From contig NC_083656.1 in NCBI RefSeq assembly GCF_963576545.1, forward strand, positions 2,445,219-2,509,218: a stretch of DNA of 64,000 nucleotides, written 5' to 3'. Below, in pieces: positions 1 to 11,055 of this stretch. The notes under the pieces were generated by a model. It saw only the letters and a list, made by a program, of their open reading frames with translations. It did not search any database and was not told where the DNA came from. Origin of the DNA: Limanda limanda. Taxonomy: Eukaryota; Chordata; Actinopteri; Pleuronectiformes; Pleuronectidae. The first letter of the stretch is position 1. Each line of letters opens with the position of its first letter. The position numbers and the translations under genes are program-made.

Positions 1-2540
1 AGAAGTCTTATTTATACATTAATCGTGATTTCATGCCGTAATACAACCTCAGCAATCAATCAGCGATGCACTTATACTTTGAAATGAAGGATAATAAATT
101 AACCAGTGTACTCAAAGTACAGATTTTAGAATGAAAAACTACTAAACATTAACTGAAAAGTAACCCAGCACTTCATAAACTTTTATGAGTGATTAAATGA
201 AACACTCAGTGACATCATTGTTATTTTCTTATCTTGTTATGTTTTTGTCACAAAGGATCGATTCATTCCTCCTGGGGAAATAAAGCCGTGTAGATCAAAT
301 CTAAAATAACCTGTAAAGATCGTAGACGTTAACGTGTTGGTCTGCAGCGAGCAGACGGGACCTGGGGATGAATCTGACTGAGGTTCAGGGGAAAGGGGTT
401 CGAATGTGTTTCCTTGTGTTCACACTGTATTCTGGGCCTTTATGTCTTTATTGGATAAACGGACAAGCAGCTGAGGTCTGGACACAAACTGGGGACGTTT
501 CCGTTCAGTTGTTTGCTGTAAAAACAACCAGTTGTACATGTTGGGGTTTGGGTTTTTGATTTATCTCCATCTAATGAAACCACACTTTGCTTCGTGCTCT
601 GTGGTTTGAAGGTTTAACGCTGTTGTTCCAGTTTTATTTGTCTGTTTGTGACCTTCGACCTCAGGCTGTCGTTCGTCCAACTATCGATCACACGAAGGAT
701 TTTTTCCCGAGGCTCAGAAGAGGATGAAGGTTCTCACTGTTTCACAAGAACAATCGAAACAGAATTTAATGTGACTGTATTTTAAAGTATTATTGATATT
801 ATTAATCATCTTCTGAGCGGGTTGGGGATTTATTTGTGAGGTGCACACGTTCTCAGCACTTTGAACAGTTTGTGAACGGGAGGAGGCAGAAAACATCCGG
901 CCTGTGGATTTTGTGTAAATTTGAAGAAAGGCGGTGAACGTCCATCCTGTGTTCTCTCTCTTCTCTTTTTTGATGTACTGTCGAGTCCGTGCTGTCGATT
1001 CCCGTGGTGCAGATGAAGAAACCTGGTCTGAGAAGGATTCTAGCGTGCTTCCTGTTCTCTGAGGTGCTGACTGTGACTCGCTGTGCGGACAGAGAAGCTG
1101 GGATCAGTCCAGCTGCTCAGGAGGACGAGGCGCTGCAGTGTGTCCCTTGTAAATAAAGTGTGTATTTATTTTCTCGTAGTGGAAACCGTTCTCCAGCAGA
1201 TCTGACGTGTAGATGTTTTTACCAGGATTGTGCATCAGTGTTTCCTCCATCCAGATGTTCATGCGTTTCTACATTCCACACATCTGCTGGCCAACCACCT
1301 CCGCCTCTTCACTGATAAGAGACGGCTGATTGCAGGAGAACTCTTAAAGCCATTGACACTGAACACGCAGAGAGGTTTTCTGTTGTGGGTTGAATTTGTG
1401 TAACATGATGTCGTCCTGGTGTATTTTTTTTTGTGTTTCATGCTAATGTCAAACGAAGCTTCTCCATCTTGAATGAAAACACGAGTTGACCACTATGACT
1501 GTTAGTTCCGTCCGCGGCAGCTGCTGGTGTCGGAGGAGCTGCGGTTCACACTCGTTGTGTGTCTGTTGTGTTGATGTAGGTGAACTCACTGAAGGTCGTT
1601 TCGATGTCTCGGAGCCTGAAGACATTCACTGTATAACAGCTCAGAGTCAAAATCACTGGAGGAGTCGACCACTCGACAAACTTGATGCTATTCTGAGTCA
1701 TTTCTGTGCCAAACAAAGCTTCTGCTGTTATGTTCTCTACCTTGGTTTAATGTGAGCCCCCCCCCCCTTGTGGATTCTGCTGTCTACTGCACCTGAAGGG
1801 AAATGACAGTTTAAGGGCTTCTGATGTTGAAATGTTGTTATAATAAATACTAAAATAAATTCTGGTTTTAAAATGTCTCCTGTTGTTGTTTCTGAGGTAA
1901 AGTGTTGTTTGTGATCTATCTATGTGTATATCTATCTCTCTGTCCATCTATCTGTCTGTCTATAAATATGACGTACTTGTCGTTTACTTCCATGTGATAA
2001 ACCGATGTGGTGTGTTAGTAGGAAGGTGTGTAGCGCCCTCGTGTGGCCGCAGTCTCTCGTCAGACTCGTTCACGGCTCCGGAAACTTCAGCTTCACCACA
2101 GAATTCTCTGATTTCCGAGCCAAACACAGTTAAGTGAACGCAGCAGTGCGCAACATCTGCACGGGAGGAGACACGTGAGGCTGCGTTCAGGTGCACCCGG
2201 AAAATGGTAAAATGTAGTTCTCATCTTAAATACACCAACTAAAGAGCAGAAATTGATTTAATGAAGGATTTTCTCTTTTTTATTTCTTTCAAAAGTGGAC
2301 GTTTTACAGTTTAACTTGTTTTTTTCCAAAGCTACGATGCAAATGTTCACATCTGCTGTTTAAGTAACTAAGTACAATTACTTTTTATCTGACAGTTATA
2401 GTTGCGCACAAAACACAAACATCATATATCATATTAATCATATACAGTGATATAATAACACATACAGAGTAATAGCAGTTATATACTATAAACAGTTATA
2501 TAATACACACATACAGTACAGTAAACACATATGCAGTAAT
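1..2540. other. Region without supported coding sequence; possible 3' UTR of an upstream + strand gene
   Basis: I find no open frame here that reads like protein, and all frames are short and low in complexity. AATAAA signals at 1152-1157, 1842-1847 and 1854-1859, the last pair followed by a GT-rich stretch at about 1878-1915, would fit the 3' end of a + strand transcript entering from the left. A short TATC/TGTC run lies at 1915-1965. The direction and identity of that transcript are inference only. Confidence 0.35.
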
Positions 2541-2636
2541 ATAATGAGGTTAAAAACTTTTGTATTTACTATTCTGTTCATCCATCCAGTATGTTCTGTA
2601 ACATTCATATATAAATACATGTATTAACAGAGTATC

Positions 2637-2760
2637 AGAGGAGGAAGAGGAGGAGTAGGAGGAGGATGGGGAGGAGGAAGAGCAGGAGGATGGGGAGGAG
2701 GAGGAAGAGGAGGAGAAAGAGGAGGAAGAGGAGGAGGAAGAGGAGGAAGAGGGGGAGGAA

Positions 2761-2795
<35 letters not shown>

Positions 2796-2845
2796 AGAGG
2801 AGAAGGAGGAGGAGGATGAGGAGGAGAAGAGGAGGAGGAGGATAG

Positions 2846-2878
<33 letters not shown>

Positions 2879-3252
2879 TTGGGAGGAGGAGGAGGAGGAG
2901 GAGGAAGAGGAGGAGGATGGGGAGGAGGAAGAGGAGGAGGATGGGGAGGAGGATGGGGAGGAGGAAGAGGAGGAAGAGGAGGAGGAGGAGGAAGAGAAGG
3001 ATGGGGGAGACAGTTTGCTCTGGGAGGAGTTTAAAGTCACCAACTCCAGCTCCTCTCTCCTCCTCCTCTTCCTCCTCTCTCCACCTCCTCTTCCTCCTCT
3101 CTCCACCTCCTCTTCCTCCTCTTCCTCCTCCCCATCCTCCTCCTCTTCCACCTCCTCTCTCCACCTCCTCTTCCTCTTCCTCTTCCTCCTCTCTCCACCT
3201 CCTCTCTCCTCCTCCTCCTCTCTCCTCTTCCTCTTCCTCCTCTCTCCTCCTC
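2637..3252. repeat. Polypurine (GGA)n tract followed by polypyrimidine (TCC)n tract
   Basis: Bases 2637-3000 are an almost pure GGA/GAGGAG tract and bases 3051-3252 an almost pure CTC/TCC tract, separated by about 50 bp of ordinary sequence. The two halves are complementary and form one large imperfect inverted repeat. All the long frames across it are low-complexity E/G/R or S/P/L artefacts, not genes. It lies directly upstream of the putative tmem150a 5' exon. Confidence 0.9.
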
Positions 3253-3299
3253 CGGGCTACAACCAGCAGGCTGCAGCCGGAGGAGAGTGCGCCTTGCGG

Positions 3300-3486
3300 G
3301 GATGAATGAGAACGTGGACGCGCATGGTGCGTGCGTGTGGCTCCAGCTCCAGCAGCAGCAGCTCGGTGTGCGGGACTCGGACCCGCAGCGTCCCGCAACT
3401 TCTCCTCCTGGAGCCCGGAGCAGCTGAGATGAGACGAGGAGGCTGAAGCTTCTTCTTCTCTCCACTCACCGAGGAACGAACCACAG
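3300..3486 (+). other. tmem150a: Putative tmem150a 5' UTR exon
   Basis: A CpG-containing stretch ends in a strong splice donor (CACAG|GTGAGAG, exon end 3486). The next acceptor in the right place is CTCCAG at 4175, which opens the exon carrying the tmem150a start codon. No convincing start codon context or long coding frame is seen here, so it is called an untranslated first exon. The transcription start is not resolved and may lie within the CTC-rich tract just upstream. Confidence 0.45.
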
Positions 3487-4184
3487 GTGAGAGAACGTTC
3501 CACCGAAGTTCCTCTGATGATTCTACACAAAGTCCAAGTGATGTCTGACTGAGCAAAGGAAAGAAAGTGTGTGAGTCTTAATAACAGTTATTCTTCATTA
3601 TTGTTTCATCTTGAATTTGTCTTTTTAACAAGTTTAACTCGTGGTTTCAGTCACAGTGAATCCTTCAGTTTATTTGGTTGTTTGGAAGAAACAAGTTCAT
3701 TTGAACGAGTCACTGCAGATCTGAAGCTTTAGTGAATCCTCATGCGTATTTTCACAGTTTTCCAGTGTTTAATAATAATCAGAAAATCACAGAAAGTTCA
3801 ATCATCATTTAAGCAGCTTCTCAAATGTGAGGATTTGTCTCTTTATGTCACTTTTATGAAACCTTTCTGTCTTTCTGACTGTTATCCCCTCGACTCAGGT
3901 CCCAGAAACTAAACAGAACTGAGGCTGAAGCTCCTTTGACCTTGGAAACTGAAGTTATGAGAAAGAAAAGTTCAGCTCAATCTCCGAGTATCTGCTCATG
4001 TTCTCCCACAGTCCAGGACGTAGATGCTCAGATTGCACTGACAAGATTCCTCCTCCATGTCTGCTTCAAACCGAGTTTCTCCTCGTAGCTCGGAGGTTCT
4101 TGTTGAGTCTTCTTCGTGGGACGTGAGTTTGTTTCATGACCTGTGACCTCTCGGTGTTTGTTGTCTGACCTCCAGGTGATCACC

Positions 4185-7100
4185 ATGTCTCTGTGGATGA
4201 TCCTTCCTGTCAGCCTGCCTGTCTTCACCATCACTGGAATATGGCTCGTGTAAGTTCCTCCGTGTTGTTTTGTAAATATCGTCTTCCACTTTCTGCACAA
4301 AGTTAAAGGACTGAAAACGTTGTCCTTTTTTGGAAGTCGCTTGGTTCTCTGTTGTGTCGTCCTTGGGATTCCTTCTGGTTTGTCTGGTGTGTGTTTGTGT
4401 GTGTGTGTGCTTTTATTTGTTTATCTAGAAGGATCCCCATTAGCTCTACCCTAAGACAGAGCTACTTTTAGTGGGGTCCACATAATAGACATACATACAG
4501 ATATCAAACATTTAGAAAAATACATTACAATACCTATATCAAATATTTAAAACATACGTTAAATTACAAATATCAAAAGTTAAAATACATTGAATAATGA
4601 TCATACAAATATCATGTTACAAATATCAAAAATAAGTTAGTGGTTATGCAGTTTTACCTTTGTCATGATATAAAATACTGATAGGTAATTCCATAGAGGT
4701 GGTCTTTTATGATGGAACTTCGCAGGAAACCTTTAAACGATTCATGATTATTAATCCGTTTGTTTTTCTCCTCTATCATTAAATAATTCATCCAAGATTA
4801 AGGGAAGATACTTTGAAAACATCTTTAAATGATTAGTTTCATGTGTTTTCAGACATGAAGCTCCACAGAACCTCATTGTTCAGCTTGTTTCGTTTCCTTT
4901 ATCGATGGTACGACGTGTTTTTTCAGAAAATGACAGGAAGACATGAACGTCTGAAGCTAATTTTCTTTGCCACAAAATAGTTTTTGCATCAATAAACACT
5001 CATGATTGCGCAAGAGGAAAAACTCAAAGTTCAAGACCTGTGTTTTCCTGCACTTCACTAAACATGTTCTTCTCTGCTTTAACTTTTCAGATACGCAATG
5101 GCCTTGTACAACCAGCACGTCTGCCCTGTGCACAACTGGTACGGCACAGACACACACACACACACACACACTCACACACACACGCTCACACACTAATCTC
5201 GTCGCTGATATTGTTACAATCAGTTGTGAGTTTTAAAGTTTTTTCACAAACTGTAACAGAGACAGAGTCTGAGTGTTTTCTGTCTGTTCCTCTGACGCTC
5301 TTTCAAGGATTTCACACTTTGTTCCTCTTCCTCTGTTCGTCCTGATAATTCCAACCAAATGTTTTTCAAACCCTCGAAGGTGGGGGGGGATTCACAGACA
5401 GAGAATTACAACAGAAGATGGTGGCGGTGTTTCAATATGAAACTTTACATCACCTGAAACTGCTGCTTGATATAAATATCCAATAACATAAATTAACATA
5501 ACCGATTAAGTCTGGAGACAAACAAACACATGAGTTTTCAAACTCCCTGATTATGAATAATCGCTTTTCACCAGACAGACGCCCACTGTGGAAAGAGTGA
5601 GAAGAGTGAGACTGTGGAAAGTGTGGAAGGAAAATCGCCTCCTTCTCAGCCGTCGTGTTTATTCAGTAAAAAGCTAATTTTCTACGTCAGGAATCGTTTT
5701 CCCAAACTTCACCAGCGAAGGCGCCGCTCGCCACTTCCTGCCGAGTTCTGTCGACCTCGACTCAAACACAGAGCCACGAGAGGTGGAGACGGAGGGAGAG
5801 AGGACACTAAGAAAACAAAAGTTTGTCTGAGGGTTTAGTTTTGCTGATTGTGTAGAAATGTTAATATTTAATATAATATAGGTCATTCAAGGTAAATCGT
5901 ACAGTTTCTGTGCCGTGTTATTCAAATGACCTTTCACCTAAAACTGTCTGCTGGTGAATGTCCTACAGTCGAGCTCCGGAGCCTCACGTGTGAAAGTTGA
6001 TGCTCAAAACCTTTAACACACGTTTGCTTATTTAACTTCTGCATCGAAACATTCAACTGGGACCTGGATTCTCTTTTATAAACTCAATTCAAGACGAGTG
6101 AGATCACACGTGTTTGACCAGCGTCTCTATAACCATGCAGCACATACACAGTGTCTATATCTATATATATATGTAAGTGTGTGTGTGTGTGTGTGTGTTT
6201 GCAGGCTTTATAACGAGTCCTGTGAGGAGCCGCTTCAGTTACAGAGGGATCCTGTTCTGTGCTGCACCCTGGAAAACATTCCACTCATCAGGTCAGTGTC
6301 CACACCGGAAATTCACTCTATGTATTTATAGAACTTTATACATAGTTCTCAATATGTATAGAACTATTTATAAAGTATAAACATATACAGTTTCTTGCTC
6401 GAGGACACAGCAGGGCATGGAACCACCAGCCTTCTGGTTTGTTGACACGCCTGTGAAACCTTTTCATCTGCTTGACGACAGTCGTGTGGTTTCTCTCACA
6501 ATCACACATTTCTGATATTAAGATTAATAAATGTATATTAAGATACATTTATTTGTCCCAACCCATCTGGTGCAGGACACACAGAGCAGTGGGCAGCCAT
6601 TTACGGCGCCCACTGGATTTTTGTACAGATCAATCCAGGTTCGTCTTTTTGTCGAACCAGAGTCGAACCAGAGACTTTTTCTGCCCATAGTCCAAGTTTC
6701 TGCCTCTAGTCCACCGCCTCTCCCATATCGAGTCGCTGAAGCTTCTCAGGTGAGAGCAGGTGAAGCTCCGAGTTCCCACCTGGAGTCAGAACGAGTCTCC
6801 ACACGAGTCTCTGTAATCTGAGCTCCCTGATCCAAACACGTCTTTCTGTTCCCAAAGTCCTGGGTCACTCGGGTCCCTGGTGTTAAAAACCAGGTGTGAA
6901 CGGAGCCTGAGGAACAGAGCAGAGGCTTCGTACCCTTTATTATTTTTGATCTTCACCTAAACACATAAACAACCTGTTTTAAAATGCATGTTTTCCTCCA
7001 GTCGAGCTGCTGGAGGAACGTGGCCGAGGCCGCTGGGACCTTTTCACCTCCACAGGAAGAGGAGCCTTTGTTTGTTTGTGTGTGTGTTTGTGTTGGATCC

Positions 7101-10100
7101 GCTCCTTTGAAATGTCGCCACTCTGAGTCGCAAAATGCAAAACAGGAATAAACTCTCGTCGCTCAAGATGCAACAAATTAAATCTTCATCATTTCCTTGT
7201 CGATAGTTCTTCTCCTTCTTAGTTTCCATCGTTGTTCGTGAAGCTTTTGATCTGCAGATAAAAACCTGGGGGTCCTTCTCTCCTCGACCTCCCAGCGAGT
7301 CTCCTCCTCACTGAGCAGCTGCTGCAGGAGACAACACAAACACACAGTTTTAACTTCAACACACAGAAAGGTTTTATACGTTTGCACAAAGCATTTCCTG
7401 CCGGGGAGTGAAAACCGGAGGTGATGGATCCGATCTGAACGCTGAGAGAACTCGATCGACCTTTATCCGACTGAGCCTGGAGGCCGGCCCACACTGACCC
7501 TCCTCTGCTCCTCTGTTTTCTTTTCAGTAAATGTGGAACGCTGCCGCCTGAAAGCTGCTTTTTCAGCCTCATCTGCAGCACCGGCTCCTTCATGGGTGAG
7601 TCTCCACGCCGAGGGTTCCGTGTTCAACATCCCTGCTTCGCTCACACTCACTCCACATGCTGCTCTCCGGACTCGGGACTCGCTCAGGACTTGTTGTTTC
7701 AGCTGTAGCGTCTCCAGCCGAGTCTCTGTTCCCCTGAATCCAGCTGCATAGAATTCACTCTGTGCCATGAACGCTGCATTTCTATGAGTCATGTTCCCCA
7801 CGAGCGTTCAGCCTGTGGCCGTGAGGAAAGATCCTCCGCTCGGACTTGTGCTGCTTGGAGACGTCTCTGTCCAGTCGTCCACTCAGGGTTCATCGTGTGT
7901 CCAGAGACTATTGATTTTGAGTTTGGTCTCTAAAGGCCAGAGCATGCTTCTGCGTTTTCATCCCCCGTCATCGTCCCTTAAGTACTTATGTATCCCTTCT
8001 TACGTGCGTCGCCCAATTTTTCTAACTAAACGGCAAAGCTTCGCAAGCGTCACGGAGCCGGCAAGGCTGTGATTGGTCTGCTAACTACATCATTTCCGGA
8101 GTCGCATTTCCGGTTCATGTCCAATAATACCACGGAAGATTTAGAAGAACGAATATGGACCAAATAGAAGAGCGTTTGGCAGAAGAGATCCGAAACTATG
8201 ACCACTAGTATAACCCGTCACTGACCGGCGGATATGTCTGCCAGAAAAAGGCGCTGATGAGCCGCCGTGGCGATGTAAATAGACTTCGACAAAAAACATT
8301 ACTCCCCCTAGTGTTCTGGCGGGGAATTGCATGGCAACACGCGCAACGGTTGTAAAACCATGAATGACAACGAGTCCTGAGTCACAACTACGTGAAAAGC
8401 CGCAGACGCCGTTGCAGAAGCATGCGCCGGCCTTAAGAAGTCACCGTATCCAGCTCTGGTCTGCTGAGCTTTTAACACCAGGAGGACTCACAGGTCTCAT
8501 CTCTGTTTCCTCTGCAGACAGAGGTGAGGTTCTGTATGTGAGTCCACGTGAGAATACAGCAGGAAAGGGAAATGAAACTGGAAGAATACAAAATTCTATG
8601 TGGTCACGATTCTGACCAGTACGATATTGACTCTTGTGCGTTTAGTGTGAAGCCGGTGACGTGAAACAAGGGAAGACGTCGGAGTGAGCGTCCGGTTGCT
8701 CCTGGAGCGGCTCCGTGTCCTGACCTCTCTCCAGCGAGCACCAGCTGGTTCCTTCAGGTTTTCTGAGAAGACGCTGGAATTCGAGGATGTTTAACCGGCT
8801 CATTAACTTGTCTCCGCTCGGCCTTCGTGGTTCTTATCTCACAACTCGTCTCTGACTGTCCCGTCCTCCTCCTCCACTTCACACCGTAGTATTCATACTT
8901 GACTCTTGTGTACATTAAATAAAAGTGACAAATTAGAGAAGCTGATACCGGGAAGAATTATTTCCCTAAAAGAATTTAGGAATTATTTATTGATTATCAA
9001 AAAACCTTTCATGTTAGTGAGGCCGTTGTTGAACTCGAGGGTTCGGTGTGAGAGGAGATGAGATTCCTGCAGATCACAGAGTTTCTCCCTCTGAGCTGCC
9101 GGCGCTGAAACAAACTGAAGGACCCTGAACGTGGCGTCCGACCGCCGCGGACGCTCCACGCTCACAGAGCGACCACTGAGCGAACGGCTGGGTTCACAAC
9201 ACGAGCGGGAAACCAGCCGCTCTGCTGATGAGCAGCAGATGTGAACTGCATCAGACGGACGTGTGGAGCCGCTGTGACGCTTTGATGGAGCCGCTCACGC
9301 ACAGCAGGGGGGGGAGGGAGGGGATCTGCTGCATCAGCACTTCACACCTGATTCATCCGCTCGATAAGAACTGGAGAGAAAAGTTTAGCTTTGTATCTGC
9401 CACTTTTTTTTTTTTGAAATTCTCTTTTTATTTAGAAAGGCACATTTCCATCACATAAATTAAAAACAGCTTTAGTCTGTCAAATACGTCCTTTCTGGGG
9501 TTTTGTTTTATGGACCTAAACTACTCCATGTAGGAACAATAACAGAGGTAAAGAGAACACAACCAGAAAGGAGGATCACACAAAACACAAGTATATTCAA
9601 ATAAAATCAGATCTAACAGGTTTTACATACCCAGTCCATTTGGTCCAGGTCTTATAAAAAGTGTCTTTCTCGACCTTCAGGGGAAAAGAGATATTTTCCA
9701 TAACATAAATCTCATACACAATTTCAATCCATTCATCAATGGTGGGAGGGTCGTATCTGCCACTTTCTACAGTTTGATTTGACTTGTTTTTATATATATT
9801 TTCATTTAGGACATGACGATGATGATGAATCTCATTCCCTCTTGTGTCTCTTGTCGTCCCAGCGATGCTGATCGGCCTCCTGCGATACGCCCACGTGATC
9901 GAGCGGCACCAGAACTGTGTCCTCAACATGGCCGGCCTCTCCACCGGATGGATCTGTGCCACCGGGCTCATCATGGTGGGAAACTTCCAGGTAAAGACAA
10001 CATGGTCTGTGTGTCTGTGTCTTCATTGTCCAGTGGAACGGTGGGTTACTGACCAGGGACACTATGGACATGGCCGGACTATCAGAAGGACGGATCCTTC

Positions 10101-10993
10101 TTCCTTGGCAGTGAAGCATTCGCACGTTCATGGTCTCAAGAGGTTGAATCCTAATAACTTGGTGAGACGGACACGAGTCCTATCGGTGAAACTCTTCCAC
10201 CTGAAGGAAGGTTTGTTCCTCAGATGAGACGTTATGTGATTTAAAGGTCATCACCGTGGCAACTGGAGACGAAGGGTCTCAGTGGAGGTGAAATCAGGCA
10301 GCAATAAATCATCTTTACTGACGCCACCTGCCTGTAGCAGAATGTGAAGAGTATTTAAATATTACAGTAAAACCAGTTCAGACCTGTTCCGTGTTGGGAC
10401 TCATCCTCGTACATTAAGGGAAGAAGTTTACATTCTACTTTACTGCATTTCTTTACCTCTTCTTACACACACAACACACTCTGTCCTGCAGAGGCTGAGG
10501 AATGTCGTGAACTTCAGAATCTGCCTTGTTTACATCCGTCTTCTTCTTCTGCACCTCGGCTCATTTCCATGTCCGTTGCCGTGGTGACACCGCCTGTCAG
10601 TCACGCTGTCATGTGACACCGAGGAGCTGAGCAGTATTTTTACACTCTGGTATTTCTACATCTACTACGACTCTCACAGGCAACAGAAACTAAACAACAG
10701 TCAATTGTCATCAACTTTTTCTGCTGAATACTTTAAAACTAGGTGTATTTTATTTATGATAATAACTTTATTTGAACAGCCCTTATCTAAACAAGGTATT
10801 TAAGCTTTAAGGCCAAATCATAACATAATAATAAGTAATAATAATAATAAGGTCAAGATCTTAAAACTTATATTTGTTGTTGTCGACCTGATGAGTTTAA
10901 CACAAAGTAAAATGTCTGCGTCTTCCACCAGAGGACACGTGTGTTTTCTGTGTGTGATGCAACAACCATCAGAACTAAGTGGTTCTCCTCAGT

Positions 10994-11055
<62 letters not shown>

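Noticed and set aside
2550..3530. Long E/G/R- and S/P-rich frames
   Set aside because: They come from the GGA/TCC tract; amino-acid content simply mirrors the triplet in each frame.
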